DNA from: Pseudomonas sp. Seg1
GTDB taxonomy: Bacteria > Pseudomonadota > Gammaproteobacteria > Pseudomonadales > Pseudomonadaceae
Reading direction: 5' to 3'
Assembly (NCBI RefSeq): GCF_018326005.1
Contig: NZ_AP021903.1
Location: 6,259,501-6,323,500 of the forward strand
Length of the DNA: 64,000 nucleotides
Shown: positions 16,578 through 26,536 of the stretch, in pieces
Layout: every line of letters begins with the position of its first letter
How positions within the stretch are numbered: position 1 is the first letter of the stretch
Notes under the pieces: generated by a model
What the model was told of the DNA's origin: nothing
What the model saw: only the letters and a program-made list of their open reading frames with translations
Database searches by the model: none
Made by a program: the position numbers and the translations under genes

Positions 16578-17189
16578 TCAAAGCAACTCCCGAATCTCCA
16601 CAGGCAGCAGACTCATAAACTTGCGCGCTGGACTCTCTCGACAACTTCTTACGATCATCGGAACCCGCTTGTTCATCTTCGCAATCATCGCCAGACGCTC
16701 CTCATCCGACAATTGATGCCTGGTGATTGAATTTGAAAGATAGGCCCGCGTATACGCAAATACGCTTGAGTCAACCCAATCGAACTCGCTCATATTTCCA
16801 AGGTTTTCGTTAACGGCCCGGCATTTAACTGTTTTCAGCCATTGGTTGATATGAAGCGGGTGGTCTTCGAGGTGGAAAATCATTGGCGCGACGATTTCCT
16901 GCTCTTCAGGTTTGTCCCCTTCAACCACCCAGGGTTTGAACCGCCACTGCGCTATCGCGGCTCGAACTGCTTCGGCCAAGTCCGGGTGATTGCTTTCCCG
17001 AATCCTGATGTCGCTGACCGAGCCATCCGCCCTGGCGATAAAACTGACCTTCACCTCCCCCGTGATGCCCGCCCGTTGCAGCATTCGAGGATAGACCGGT
17101 TTGGGATTGTTTTCCGGGATCAAAAACTTCTCTGAGGCCAGCGCGGAACCTCCGAACACCAACAAAAGCCAAGCAAAAAACCAGCGCAT
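16578..17189 (-). CDS. Exported protein with TonB C-terminal domain
   Basis: 203 residues. A signal peptide (MRWFFAWLLLVFGGSALA) is followed almost directly by a TonB-C/energy-transducer fold at about 26-110: PVYPRMLQRAGITGEVKVSF, DGSVSDIRIRESNHPDLAEAV and AIAQWRFKPW. The proline-rich spacer and permanent membrane anchor of true TonB are absent. A further 90 residues at the C-terminus (NQWLKTVKCRAVNENLGNMS onwards) match no family I recognise. If the signal is cleaved, the protein is periplasmic and cannot transduce energy in the usual way. It may be a TonB-like binding domain for another partner. It converges on the bacteriocin immunity gene. Confidence 0.75.
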   Translation of the reverse strand: MRWFFAWLLLVFGGSALASEKFLIPENNPKPVYPRMLQRAGITGEVKVSFIARADGSVSDIRIRESNHPDLAEAVRAAIAQWRFKPWVVEGDKPEEQEIVAPMIFHLEDHPLHINQWLKTVKCRAVNENLGNMSEFDWVDSSVFAYTRAYLSNSITRHQLSDEERLAMIAKMNKRVPMIVRSCRESPARKFMSLLPVEIRELL

Positions 17190-17368
17190 GATCCCACCCC
17201 TTCCTTAGTGATTCGCCTTTCCCGGCAACAGCACAAAGGTTACGGAGCAATGGCTTTGAACTGAATGGCGCAGCTTCTCCTTTGGACGCAGGACATTTCC
17301 TAAACCCCGTCCCTAAAAAAGGTAAATAACCGCGCAAAAGGGTCACCGGTAACTTTTCTGACGGACTG

Positions 17369-17998
17369 TTAGCCGCGACCGGGATCAGCAATATCGCCCG
17401 GCAGCAAATGTTCCTGAATCTTCTGGCTACGCGATTCAACAAGTTGCCCCTTGTCGTCGAAGCGCAAAACGATGAGCCAGTCGTAGACATCCACCGGCCA
17501 TTTCGGTTGACCGATCAATGCCGGGCCGTCGCCACCAAAAGCCGAGATCAACTTGTTGATATGCCCGTGGTGCCAGGCAATCAGCACGGTTTTCGCCTGA
17601 TTACTCTTGCGCAGCAAACTGACCAGTTTGTCGACATCGTTATTGGCATAAGGCTGTTCGATGGGCAGTTGCAGGTGCAGGGACAGCGGGATCAGCGTCT
17701 GACGCGGGCGCATACTTTCCGCGCTGTCGGCGGTAGCGATCAGGCGCTGAGGTATCAGCGTCTGGCCGTCCAGCATCAGCGCACTGAAATAGTCGGCATA
17801 GGCCACAGCCCGTTGCTCTCCTCGGGCATTGAGCTGCCTGCCGACCTCAGGTTTTTCCGCATGACGCACGATCAGCACCGTGACATTGCGCAAACCCGGT
17901 GCCGCAGAATCCTGGGCGTAACTCAGTGCCAGAACGGACACAGTGATTACGGCCGCCGCCAGCAATCCGGGCAGCAACATACGAACCTTCAGAGCCAT
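17369..17998 (-). CDS. Periplasmic histidine phosphatase family protein
   Basis: 209 residues from the second Met (17998; the frame opens one codon earlier). A signal anchor (PGLLAAAVITVSVLALSYAQ) is followed by the branch-1 histidine phosphatase signature LIVRHAEKPEVGRQLNARGEQRA. A second catalytic histidine region (AWHHGHINKL) lies near residue 140. The active histidine is in RHAEK, a variant of the canonical RHG also found in SixA-like and other secreted members. The substrate cannot be deduced. It is transcribed divergently from glpT. Confidence 0.8.
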   Translation of the reverse strand: MALKVRMLLPGLLAAAVITVSVLALSYAQDSAAPGLRNVTVLIVRHAEKPEVGRQLNARGEQRAVAYADYFSALMLDGQTLIPQRLIATADSAESMRPRQTLIPLSLHLQLPIEQPYANNDVDKLVSLLRKSNQAKTVLIAWHHGHINKLISAFGGDGPALIGQPKWPVDVYDWLIVLRFDDKGQLVESRSQKIQEHLLPGDIADPGRG

Positions 17999-18158
17999 CA
18001 TTTATCTCGGTTGAATCAGTCGGAGTGACTGATCAGGAGTCTATGACAGCCATCGTCGACCGCTACAAAAACGCCCTGTTCTTACAGCTGAGCGACAGGT
18101 TCGTAAAGGAACACGCGAATTCGACTATTTCCGCTGTTTGGTCGATGCGAACCGGTGC

Positions 18159-18178
18159 TATTTTCGGTAACGAAACTG
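18159..18178. promoter_or_regulatory. GlpR-like operator upstream of glpT
   Basis: The palindromic core TTCGGTAACGAA sits 46 bases upstream of the glpT start. It matches the E. coli GlpR consensus (WATGTTCGWTAWCGAACATW) at 15 of 20 positions, including both TTCG/CGAA half-sites. GlpR represses glycerol-3-phosphate genes. No glpR gene is in the window. Function is inferred from the match and from the gene it precedes. Confidence 0.6.
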
Positions 18179-18223
18179 TAACATTCGCATCCGCAGTCAA
18201 AACAAGAAATTTGGAGCTCTTGA

Positions 18224-19573
18224 ATGTTTGCTTTCTTTCGTCCTGCCGCACATCAGGCTCCATTGCCTGAAGAAAAAATAGACAGCACTTACCGACGCCT
18301 GCGCTGGCAGATCTTCGCCGGTATCTTCTTTGGCTACGCGGGTTATTACCTGCTGCGCAAAAACTTCTCCCTGGCCATGCCGTACCTGATCGAAGAAGGC
18401 TACAGCCGCGGTGATCTGGGTCTGGCGATGTCGGCGATCGCGATCGCTTACGGCTTGTCGAAATTCCTCATGGGCCTGGTGTCCGACCGCTCCAACCCGC
18501 GTTACTTCCTGCCGTTCGGCCTGCTGGTCTCGGCCGGGGTGATGTTCATTTTCGGTTTCGCACCATGGGCAACGTCCAGCGTGACCATGATGTTCATTCT
18601 GTTGTTCATTAACGGCTGGGCCCAAGGCATGGGTTGGCCGCCAAGTGGCCGGACCATGGTGCACTGGTGGTCGCAGAAGGAACGTGGCGGCGTAGTGTCG
18701 GTGTGGAACGTGGCGCATAACGTCGGCGGTGGCCTGATCGGCCCGCTGTTCCTGATCGGCATGGGCCTGTTCAACGACTGGCACGCAGCGTTCTACGTAC
18801 CAGCCGCTGTGGCGCTGGGCGTGGCGGTGTTTGCCTTCATCACCATGCGCGACACCCCGCAATCGGTGGGCCTGCCGCCGATCGAGAAGTACAAGAACGA
18901 CTACCCGGAAGGTTACGACGCCAGCCACGAAGACGAATTCAGCGCCAAGGAAATCTTCGTCAAGTACGTGCTGCGCAACAAAATGCTCTGGTACATCGCC
19001 ATGGCCAACGTCTTCGTCTACCTGCTGCGCTATGGCGTGCTGGACTGGGCGCCGACCTACCTCAAGGAAGCCAAGGGTTTCACCGTGGATAAAACCTCGT
19101 GGGCCTATTTCTTCTACGAGTGGGCGGGCATTCCGGGCACGCTGCTGTGCGGCTGGATGTCGGACAAGATCTTCCGTGGCAACCGTGGCCTGACCGGCAT
19201 GGTGTTCATGGCACTGGTGACCGTGGCGACCCTGGTTTACTGGTTGAACCCGGCCGGCAACCCGACCGTCGACATGATCGCGCTGTTCTCCATCGGCTTC
19301 CTGATCTACGGCCCGGTAATGCTGATCGGCCTGCAGGCGCTGGAACTGGCACCGAAGAAAGCCGCCGGCACTGCTGCCGGTTTCACCGGTCTGTTCGGTT
19401 ATCTGGGCGGTTCGGTCGCGGCCAGTGCGGCGATGGGCTACACCGTGGACCACTTCGGCTGGGACGGTGGTTTCGTCTTGCTGGTCGGCGCTTGCCTGCT
19501 GTCGATGGCCTTCCTGGCCCCGACCCTGTGGCACAAGCAAGTCGCCAGTCAGAGCCGCGAAGCCATCGCCTGA
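18224..19573 (+). CDS. glpT: Glycerol-3-phosphate transporter GlpT
   Basis: A 449-residue major facilitator of the organophosphate:phosphate antiporter family, with 12 predicted membrane helices. It takes up glycerol-3-phosphate, and in Pseudomonas also admits fosfomycin. The segments [40 protein letters not shown] and [20 protein letters not shown] match GlpT closely; the latter two hold the conserved binding-site arginine/lysine and helix-5 region. GGAG precedes the ATG. Its last 25 bases overlap the convergent ChaC-like gene. Confidence 0.95.
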   Translation: MFAFFRPAAHQAPLPEEKIDSTYRRLRWQIFAGIFFGYAGYYLLRKNFSLAMPYLIEEGYSRGDLGLAMSAIAIAYGLSKFLMGLVSDRSNPRYFLPFGLLVSAGVMFIFGFAPWATSSVTMMFILLFINGWAQGMGWPPSGRTMVHWWSQKERGGVVSVWNVAHNVGGGLIGPLFLIGMGLFNDWHAAFYVPAAVALGVAVFAFITMRDTPQSVGLPPIEKYKNDYPEGYDASHEDEFSAKEIFVKYVLRNKMLWYIAMANVFVYLLRYGVLDWAPTYLKEAKGFTVDKTSWAYFFYEWAGIPGTLLCGWMSDKIFRGNRGLTGMVFMALVTVATLVYWLNPAGNPTVDMIALFSIGFLIYGPVMLIGLQALELAPKKAAGTAAGFTGLFGYLGGSVAASAAMGYTVDHFGWDGGFVLLVGACLLSMAFLAPTLWHKQVASQSREAIA

Positions 19574-20217
19574 TCGGCTGTTGATTTGCAGCGCTTGAGT
19601 CGCGCCTCCAGATTTCGGTCTGGCATGGCGTGGCTGCGCAGGGCGTGTGCGGTCTGCTCGACATAATCGCGAGTGGTGCCGTAACGCCCGCAGGCGCTTT
19701 CGAACACCTGGCTCAGCACATGATCCGGCAGGTTGCCGGCATAGCTGGGCAGGTGTCGCTCCAGAACAAACCCCAACGCCTGTACCTGAGTGCCATCTTC
19801 GAGCCGGCAATTGAGCCAGTGTGGCCGATAGGACGGCACCGGCATCTCGCGTTTCCACAGCGCATACAGCGCAGCGTCGAGGTTGTCTTCCGGCAGCCGA
19901 TAGGCGAAGCCGCTGCACGAACCGCCGCGATCCAGACCAAACACCAGGCCGGGCATTTCCGGCGTGCCGCGATGCTCGTGCGACCACAGGTACAAGCCGC
20001 GATGGTAGCCATGCACGCGACCGCGCACCCGTTCGACTGCCGAACATTCCGGCCGCCAGATCAGCGAACCATAGGCGAACAGCCACACCGGCCCGCCCTT
20101 GTGGCGTGCCATGGTCGATTGCATGGAAGCGAGAAGTTGTTCGTGCGTCAGCTGCGGCCCAAGATCGAGCCGTGGAGGGTAAGCAAGATTCAAGAATCCG
20201 TTTTCAATGGCGCTCAT
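19549..20217 (-). CDS. Gamma-glutamylcyclotransferase (ChaC family)
   Basis: A 222-residue ChaC-like enzyme, a family that cleaves glutathione to 5-oxoproline and Cys-Gly. The hallmark YGSL-type loop is [14 protein letters not shown] at about residues 43-56, followed by [31 protein letters not shown] and LDRGGSC, the conserved substrate channel. The C-terminus includes ETAGNLPDH-like and [15 protein letters not shown] segments. The 3' end overlaps glpT by 25 bases tail to tail. The AT-rich gap upstream probably holds its promoter. Confidence 0.88.
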   Translation of the reverse strand: MSAIENGFLNLAYPPRLDLGPQLTHEQLLASMQSTMARHKGGPVWLFAYGSLIWRPECSAVERVRGRVHGYHRGLYLWSHEHRGTPEMPGLVFGLDRGGSCSGFAYRLPEDNLDAALYALWKREMPVPSYRPHWLNCRLEDGTQVQALGFVLERHLPSYAGNLPDHVLSQVFESACGRYGTTRDYVEQTAHALRSHAMPDRNLEARLKRCKSTADQAMASRL

Positions 20218-20358
20218 GGCGAATAGCGTTCAGCTCCCCGCGGGTGAAGAATTACTTAATAGAACGCACCGCTGTAACAATAAGGCACATATGTTTTAAG
20301 GCAATTTAAGTGCCATGGCACAGTTCTTAATTAATTGCCCTATTGATATATAACCTAG

Positions 20359-20386
20359 CGGTATTTACCCAATTAGATAAATACCG
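20359..20386. promoter_or_regulatory. Inverted repeat in an AT-rich intergenic stretch
   Basis: CGGTATTTA and TAAATACCG form a perfect 9-bp dyad around a 10-base spacer. It lies between the reductase gene (ending 20414) and the ChaC-like gene (starting 20217). It could be a weak terminator for the former or an operator for the latter. The surrounding 20240-20410 is far AT-richer than the neighbours. Confidence 0.4.
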
Positions 20387-20413
20387 ATCAGCTATATAGA
20401 GGGTTATAAAGAC

Positions 20414-21382
20414 TCAGGAGCGCGGAGCGTAAGCGAACACATCGGCACGCATTTGATGAGCGTCCATGCCAGCTTCAACAAGTGCATCCAGCGTGCCGTA
20501 GACCATGGCCGGTGAGCCGCTGGCGTAGACGTGCAACGGTTTCAGATCCGGGAAGTCTTCGCACACCGCTTCGTGCAACATCCCGCAGCGCCCTTCCCAA
20601 CCGCATTGGTCGCTGACGACTTTGTGCAGAAACAGATTGGGCAGTTTCAACCATTCGTCCCAGTGTTCGATGTCATAGAAATCTTCCGGACGACGCACGC
20701 CCCAGTACAGATGCACCGGGTGTTTGAAGCCGTTGGCGCGGCAATGCTCGATCAGGCTGTGGATCTGGCCCATGCCAGTACCTGCGGCGATCAGCACCAG
20801 CGGTCCGTCAGGCAATTCGGCAAGATGGGTGTCACCGAACGGCAGTTCGACGCGCACCATCGCGTTGCGTTGCAGCTGTTCGATCAGACTCAACGCACTG
20901 GCTTCGCGCGCCAGCACGTGGATTTCCAGATCGCGCCCGCCGTGGGGTGCCGAGGCCATGGAGAACGCCGACTTCTCGCCGTTCTCGCGTTCGATCATCA
21001 GATACTGCCCGGCGTGATAACGCGGTGGCTTGCCGGCCGGTGCACGCAGACGCACACGCCAGGTGTCGCCGCCGACGTCCCGGCATTCAATGACCTGACA
21101 CGACAGGCTGCGCACCGGCAGTTCTCCCAGCGCGAGCACGCCATCCCACAGCAGGATGCAGTCTTCCAGCGGCTCGGCTATGCAAGTGTAGAACTCGCCG
21201 TGGTCATGCACCTTGCCGGCCTGCTCGACACGGCCTTCGACCAGCAGCGCCGCACACACGTGACAATTGCCGTTGCGGCAGCTTTGCGGGCATTCGTAGC
21301 CCAGGCGCCGCGCACCATCGAGAATCCGCTCGCCGGGCCGTATCTCAAGCACCGCTCCGGAGGGCTGCAGGGTTACACGCAT
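20414..21382 (-). CDS. 2Fe-2S ferredoxin-NAD(P)H flavin reductase fusion
   Basis: 322 residues from ATG 21382, which shares its A with the ubiD stop (TGATG); the longer open frame runs into ubiD. An N-terminal plant-type ferredoxin has its cysteines in CPQSCRNGNCHVC (31-43) and a fourth near residue 73 (FYTCIAEP). It is followed by an FAD domain (YHAGQYLMIERENGEKSAFSMAS) and an NAD domain (LVLIAAGTGMGQIHSLIEHC). The architecture is that of CDP-6-deoxy-glucoseen reductases and oxygenase reductases. Translational coupling to ubiD recalls the ubiD-fre pair of E. coli, so supplying reduced flavin for prenyl-FMN formation is a reasonable inference. Confidence 0.87.
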   Translation of the reverse strand: MRVTLQPSGAVLEIRPGERILDGARRLGYECPQSCRNGNCHVCAALLVEGRVEQAGKVHDHGEFYTCIAEPLEDCILLWDGVLALGELPVRSLSCQVIECRDVGGDTWRVRLRAPAGKPPRYHAGQYLMIERENGEKSAFSMASAPHGGRDLEIHVLAREASALSLIEQLQRNAMVRVELPFGDTHLAELPDGPLVLIAAGTGMGQIHSLIEHCRANGFKHPVHLYWGVRRPEDFYDIEHWDEWLKLPNLFLHKVVSDQCGWEGRCGMLHEAVCEDFPDLKPLHVYASGSPAMVYGTLDALVEAGMDAHQMRADVFAYAPRS

Positions 21383-22848
21383 CAATCTATTCCTAACTGA
21401 TTCCAGATGGCATCGATCCGTTGGGTGACGGCGTCGTCCTTGACGATCACACGGCCCCACTCGCGAGTGGTTTCGCCCGGCCACTTGTGGGTGGCATCCA
21501 GGCCCATTTTCGAACCCAGGCCGGAGACCGGCGAGGCGAAGTCGAGATAGTCGATCGGCGTGTTATCGATCATCACCGTGTCACGCTTGGGGTCCATGCG
21601 CGTGGTGATGGCCCAGATCACGTCGTTCCAGTCCCGGGCGTTGATATCGTCGTCACAGACGATAACGAACTTGGTGTACATGAACTGTCGCAAAAACGAC
21701 CAGACACCGAGCATCACGCGCTTGGCATGCCCCGGATACGACTTCTTCATGGTCACGATGGCCATGCGGTACGAGCAGCCTTCCGGCGGCAGGTAGAAGT
21801 CGGTGATCTCCGGGAACTGCTTCTGCAGGATCGGCACGAACACTTCATTGAGTGCTACACCGAGGATCGCCGGCTCATCCGGCGGACGGCCAGTGTAAGT
21901 GCTGTGGTAGATCGGTTTGATGCGGTGGGTGATGCGCTCGACGGTGAACACCGGGAAGCTGTCGACTTCGTTGTAGTAACCGGTGTGGTCGCCGTACGGG
22001 CCTTCGTCGGCCATTTCGCCCGGGTGGATCACGCCTTCAAGGATGATCTCGGCGGTGGCCGGCACTTGCAGGTCGTTGCCACGGCACTTCACCAGTTCGG
22101 TGCGGTTACCGCGCAGCAGGCCGGCGAAAGCGTATTCGGACAGGCTGTCCGGCACCGGGGTCACGGCGCCAAGGATGGTTGCCGGATCGGCGCCAAGGGC
22201 CACAGACACCGGGAACGGCTGGCCCGGATGTTTCTCGCACCATTCGCGATAGTCCAGCGCGCCGCCACGGTGGCTGAGCCAGCGCATGATGACTTTGTTG
22301 CGGCCGATCACTTGCTGACGGTAGATACCGAGATTCTGCCGGTCCTTGTTCGGGCCTTTGGTGACGGTCAGGCCCCAGGTGATCAGCGGACCGACGTCGC
22401 CGGGCCAGCAGGTCTGTACCGGCAACATCGCCAGGTCGACGTCGTCGCCTTCGATGACCACTTCCTGGCACACCGCGTCTTTGACGACTTTCGGCGCCAT
22501 CGAGATGATCTTGCGGAAGATCGGCAGTTTCGACCAGGCGTCTTTCAAGCCCTTCGGCGGCTCCGGCTCCTTGAGGAACGCCAGCAACTTGCCTATTTCG
22601 CGCAGCTCGCTGAGCGATTCGGCGCCCATGCCCATCGCCACCCGCTCGGGCGTGCCGAACAGGTTGCCGAGCACCGGAATGTCGTAGCCGGTCGGTTTTT
22701 CGAACAGCAGCGCCGGGCCTTTGGCCCGCAGCGTGCGATCGCACACCTCGGTCATTTCCAGCACCGGCGAGACGGGAATCTGGATGCGTTTCAACTCTCC
22801 GCGCTGCTCAAGCTGCTGCACGAAATCCCGAAGATCCTTGAATTTCAT
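21382..22848 (-). CDS. ubiD: 4-hydroxy-3-polyprenylbenzoate decarboxylase UbiD
   Basis: 488 residues from [19 protein letters not shown]; an ATG six codons upstream is less likely. UbiD removes the carboxyl group from polyprenyl-hydroxybenzoate using prenylated FMN made by UbiX, which is not in this window. Conserved family blocks are present: [56 protein letters not shown], and [20 protein letters not shown] carrying catalytic acidic residues. Length matches E. coli UbiD (497). It overlaps the downstream flavin reductase gene. Confidence 0.95.
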   Translation of the reverse strand: MKFKDLRDFVQQLEQRGELKRIQIPVSPVLEMTEVCDRTLRAKGPALLFEKPTGYDIPVLGNLFGTPERVAMGMGAESLSELREIGKLLAFLKEPEPPKGLKDAWSKLPIFRKIISMAPKVVKDAVCQEVVIEGDDVDLAMLPVQTCWPGDVGPLITWGLTVTKGPNKDRQNLGIYRQQVIGRNKVIMRWLSHRGGALDYREWCEKHPGQPFPVSVALGADPATILGAVTPVPDSLSEYAFAGLLRGNRTELVKCRGNDLQVPATAEIILEGVIHPGEMADEGPYGDHTGYYNEVDSFPVFTVERITHRIKPIYHSTYTGRPPDEPAILGVALNEVFVPILQKQFPEITDFYLPPEGCSYRMAIVTMKKSYPGHAKRVMLGVWSFLRQFMYTKFVIVCDDDINARDWNDVIWAITTRMDPKRDTVMIDNTPIDYLDFASPVSGLGSKMGLDATHKWPGETTREWGRVIVKDDAVTQRIDAIWNQLGID

Positions 22849-22928
22849 TGACGATGGCACCCTCAAAATAGGCGTACATCCTACCTGCTCTGACGGGCAA
22901 ACAGCAGCCCGTCAGCGCCCGGCATCGT

Positions 22929-24890
22929 TCAATTGTGGCTCGTGCCCAGCAGGATCGGCGCAAACAACGGGCTCAGTCTGGCACTACCGACGTCCGAAAG
23001 ATGATCCGCATCCTTGTACTGCGAGTGGCCGTCGACATCGATGGCGCAGAGCCCGTCCTTGCACATCAGCGGTGTCGGGTCGATGACATGCACGCCGGAA
23101 TCGGCGGCGCTCATCGAAGCGAACAGGTCAGTGAAAAACTGCTGACGTGCCAGATGTTCACTGAGCGGACGACCAAGCCCTTCTGCCGAACGGCCGATCC
23201 GGGCCAGGCTGGTCAGGCGGTCGATGTAACTCTTGTGCTGCAGTGGCACTTCCTTGAACAGCCAGACTTGCACGCCGGACTCGCGCAACTCGGCCACACG
23301 CGCTTTGATAGCGGCAGCCATTCGTTGCTCTGCCTGGCGCGGGTTGTCTTTGCGATCAAGCAGGAACTGTCGATCCCCGTCGCCGTCTTCGCGGCCATAA
23401 ACGTACAGACTCCAGTTTGCTGCCAGTACCACGTCCTTGATCCCCAGACTGATGACGCGTTCCATGTTGCGCTGGTTGAAGTCTTTGCACTGCGGGCGCA
23501 ACGCATCATCGATGATCGGCGGGCACCCCGTCAGGCTGTACAGCCACACCGGCTGCACGTTGCGGCCAGTATTGCCCTCGATGGCCGGCAACAATGCGGC
23601 GGCGTGACTGTCGCCCCAGAACATTTTTGTCGCCGTAATACTTTGGTCACCGCCCACCAGGCAGGACTTGGTCAGCGCCTTGTCGGTGCTCAAGTGCATG
23701 CACTTCGACTGCCCGGCGTTCCACTCACGCGATTGTGCATACTCGAGCGCCTTGCCGCTGAGACGTTGCGGAACACCGTCTGCCGAGCGAATCACCGAAC
23801 CGGTAATCGCCAGCACCGTGATCGACACCAAACCACCGACCAACACCGAGTTACGGCTGGCAAACACTCGCTTCTCACGAAACGGCAGTTCGATATACCG
23901 CAGGCTCAGCCACGCCAGGGCCAACGCCAAGGCCATCCAGCCGAGCGCTTCCAGCGGCTGGATGCCGTCGATGGAAATCGCGTTGGCATACACATAAACC
24001 GGCCAGTGCCACAGATAAAGCGAGTAAGAAAGCAAGCCAATCCAGACCAGAACCCGGACACTCAACAGACGACTGGCCCAGGTTGCGCCCTGTGCGCCAG
24101 ACCAGATCAGCGCCGTTGTGCCCAGTACCGGCAGCAAGGCTGCCCAGCCCGGGAACACCGTGGTCTTGTCAAAAGTGAAAACGGCCACCAGCACCGCCGC
24201 CAGCCCGGCCAGGCCAATGGTCTGCCGCAGCCATGGCCGCGCGACGTGTTTCGGTACCGGCAACACCGCCAGCATGGCCCCGCAGAGCAACTCCCAGGCG
24301 CGGGTCGGCAGCGCGAAAAAGGCGAATTCAGGTCTGCGTTCGATGTAGAGGATGTTCAAACCGAACGACACCAGCAGCACCGCGAACAACATCCAGCGCC
24401 AATGCCGGACGTAGCGCATCAGCAACACCATCATCAGCGGGAAGAAAATGTAGTACTGCTCCTCCACCGCCAGCGACCAGGTATGCAGCAACGGCTTGAG
24501 TTCCGAGGCGGGCTGGAAGTAGCCGTCCTCGCGCATGAACAGAATGTTGGAAATGAACAGGGATTGGTAACGAATCGTGCGCCCCAGCTCTGCCAGGTCT
24601 TTGGCCGTCAGCAAAAGCCAGCCTAGTGCCAGCGTCACCACTACAACCACGGTCAATGCCGGCAGGATGCGCCGGGCGCGACGCCCCCAGAAATCGAGGA
24701 AGCTGAAGCGCTGCGCACTGATTTCACGGAACAGGATCGAAGTGATCAGGAATCCGGAGATGACGAAAAACACATCAACGCCGACAAAGCCGCCACTGAA
24801 CGTATTGAATCCGAAATGAAACAGTACGACGGGTAAAACCGCCAGTGCCCGTAATCCGTCGATATCACGGCGATTGCCAAACGTGTGCAT
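22929..24890 (-). CDS. Membrane O-acyltransferase with C-terminal SGNH domain (OafA/YrhL type)
   Basis: 653 residues from MHTFGNRRDIDGLRALAVLP, chosen because this is where the family motif RDIDGLRALAVL begins. The N-terminal acyltransferase-3 domain has about ten membrane helices (1-360) with the conserved GFVGVDVFFVISGFLIT. A periplasmic SGNH hydrolase-like domain follows, with block I WGDSHAAALLPAI and block V DADHLSDVGSARL holding the catalytic Ser and Asp-His. Such proteins O-acetylate lipopolysaccharide, peptidoglycan or exported glycans. The target here is unknown. It lies between rho and ubiD on the same strand and may be a separate unit. Confidence 0.9.
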   Translation of the reverse strand: MHTFGNRRDIDGLRALAVLPVVLFHFGFNTFSGGFVGVDVFFVISGFLITSILFREISAQRFSFLDFWGRRARRILPALTVVVVVTLALGWLLLTAKDLAELGRTIRYQSLFISNILFMREDGYFQPASELKPLLHTWSLAVEEQYYIFFPLMMVLLMRYVRHWRWMLFAVLLVSFGLNILYIERRPEFAFFALPTRAWELLCGAMLAVLPVPKHVARPWLRQTIGLAGLAAVLVAVFTFDKTTVFPGWAALLPVLGTTALIWSGAQGATWASRLLSVRVLVWIGLLSYSLYLWHWPVYVYANAISIDGIQPLEALGWMALALALAWLSLRYIELPFREKRVFASRNSVLVGGLVSITVLAITGSVIRSADGVPQRLSGKALEYAQSREWNAGQSKCMHLSTDKALTKSCLVGGDQSITATKMFWGDSHAAALLPAIEGNTGRNVQPVWLYSLTGCPPIIDDALRPQCKDFNQRNMERVISLGIKDVVLAANWSLYVYGREDGDGDRQFLLDRKDNPRQAEQRMAAAIKARVAELRESGVQVWLFKEVPLQHKSYIDRLTSLARIGRSAEGLGRPLSEHLARQQFFTDLFASMSAADSGVHVIDPTPLMCKDGLCAIDVDGHSQYKDADHLSDVGSARLSPLFAPILLGTSHN

Positions 24891-24982
24891 GAAAAACCTT
24901 ACCTGATCTGGATACAAAATCCCTTGAAGGCGCGAAGTTATCAGCCGCGCAAACTTCAATCCAGATACAAATAATCCGGCAC

Positions 24983-25012
24983 AAAAAAAAGCGCCCTTTC
25001 GGGCGCCTTTTT
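24983..25012 (-). terminator. Rho-independent terminator of rho
   Basis: On the minus strand AGGCGCCC, a GAAA loop and GGGCGC are followed by eight T residues, 17 bases after the rho stop codon. Confidence 0.92.
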
Positions 25013-25028
25013 CAAACAGCTTTTCGTA

Positions 25029-26288
25029 TCACTTGCGCTTCATCGACAAGAAGAACTCGTCGTTGGTCTTGGTCGTTTTCAGCTTGTCGACCAGGAACTC
25101 GATGGCGGCAACTTCGTCCATCGGGTGCAGCAGCTTGCGCAGGATCCACATGCGCTGCAGTTCGTCGTCGGCGGTCAGCAACTCTTCGCGGCGGGTGCCG
25201 GAACGGTTGATGTTGATGGCCGGGAAGACGCGCTTTTCCGCAATCTTGCGGTCCAGCGGCAGTTCCATGTTGCCGGTACCCTTGAACTCTTCGTAGATCA
25301 CTTCGTCCATCTTCGAGCCGGTTTCAACCAGCGCGGTGGCGATAATGGTCAGCGAGCCGCCTTCTTCGATGTTTCGCGCAGCACCGAAGAAACGTTTTGG
25401 CTTCTCCAGGGCGTGGGCATCGACACCACCGGTCAGCACTTTGCCGGAGCTCGGGATCACGGTGTTGTAGGCGCGGGCCAGACGGGTGATGGAGTCGAGC
25501 AGGATCACCACGTCCTTCTTGTGTTCAACAAGGCGCTTGGCCTTCTCGATCACCATTTCGGCAACCTGTACGTGACGGGTCGGCGGTTCGTCGAAGGTCG
25601 AGGCAACCACTTCGCCGCGCACGGTGCGCTGCATTTCGGTCACTTCTTCCGGACGTTCGTCGATCAGCAGCACGATCAGATGAACTTCAGGGTTGTTACG
25701 GGCGATGTTCGCTGCGATGTTTTGCAGCATGATCGTTTTACCGGCTTTCGGCGGAGCGACGATCAGACCACGCTGGCCTTTGCCGATCGGGGCGCACAGG
25801 TCGATCACACGACCGGTCAAGTCTTCGGTGGAACCGTTACCGGCTTCCATCTTCATGCGCACGGTCGGGAACAGCGGGGTCAGGTTCTCGAAGAGAATCT
25901 TGTTTTTCGCGTTCTCCGGACGATCGAAGTTGATCGTGTCGACCTTGAGCAGGGCGAAATACCGCTCGCCTTCCTTCGGAGGGCGAATCTTGCCAACGAT
26001 GGTGTCACCGGTGCGCAAGTTGAAACGGCGGATCTGGCTCGGCGAGACGTAGATATCGTCCGGGCCGGCCAGGTAGGAGGCGTCAGCGGAGCGCAGGAAG
26101 CCGAAGCCGTCCTGGAGAATCTCCAGCACGCCATCACCGGAGATTTCCTCGCCGCTTTTGGCGTGCTTTTTCAGCAGGGAGAAAATCACGTCCTGCTTGC
26201 GCGAACGGGCCATATTTTCTATGCCCATCTGTTCGGCCAATTCGAGCAGTTCGGTAATCGGCTTTTGCTTGAGTTCAGTCAGATTCAT
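25029..26288 (-). CDS. rho: Transcription termination factor Rho
   Basis: A 419-residue hexameric RNA helicase that ends transcription at C-rich unstructured sites. The N-terminal helical cap begins [19 protein letters not shown], and the cold-shock-like RNA-binding domain contains DGFGFLRS (60-67). The RecA-like core holds Walker A APPKAGKT at 178-185 and the Q/R-loop region. Length and sequence are essentially those of E. coli Rho (419). The roughly 200-base leader between the trxA terminator and the start is longer than average, consistent with the autoregulation known for rho. Confidence 0.98.
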   Translation of the reverse strand: MNLTELKQKPITELLELAEQMGIENMARSRKQDVIFSLLKKHAKSGEEISGDGVLEILQDGFGFLRSADASYLAGPDDIYVSPSQIRRFNLRTGDTIVGKIRPPKEGERYFALLKVDTINFDRPENAKNKILFENLTPLFPTVRMKMEAGNGSTEDLTGRVIDLCAPIGKGQRGLIVAPPKAGKTIMLQNIAANIARNNPEVHLIVLLIDERPEEVTEMQRTVRGEVVASTFDEPPTRHVQVAEMVIEKAKRLVEHKKDVVILLDSITRLARAYNTVIPSSGKVLTGGVDAHALEKPKRFFGAARNIEEGGSLTIIATALVETGSKMDEVIYEEFKGTGNMELPLDRKIAEKRVFPAININRSGTRREELLTADDELQRMWILRKLLHPMDEVAAIEFLVDKLKTTKTNDEFFLSMKRK

Positions 26289-26485
26289 ATAGGAATGACG
26301 TAATCATTTATGGAGGGGGGAAATTAAGCTTTTGGCTTAATGAGGCCGCGCCGCGGAGAAGGCGACAGGATCGCGAACTTATTCGAAAAGGAGTGCGTCG
26401 GCGACGGCTAGCAGGGGGCAGTGGAGAAACCAGTGCGGGGCCGAATGTACCACCTGAGTTTCGGAGCGTCTAGCCCTGAATACGC

Positions 26486-26516
26486 AAAAAGCCCCGCTAA
26501 TTGCGGGGCTTTTTTT
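26486..26516 (-). terminator. Rho-independent terminator of trxA
   Basis: AAAAAGCCCCGC, TAATT and GCGGGGCTTTTTTT form a GC-rich hairpin with A and T flanks. It closes trxA and separates it from rho. Confidence 0.93.
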
Positions 26517-26536
26517 CAGGCACTTTACAGCGACGC

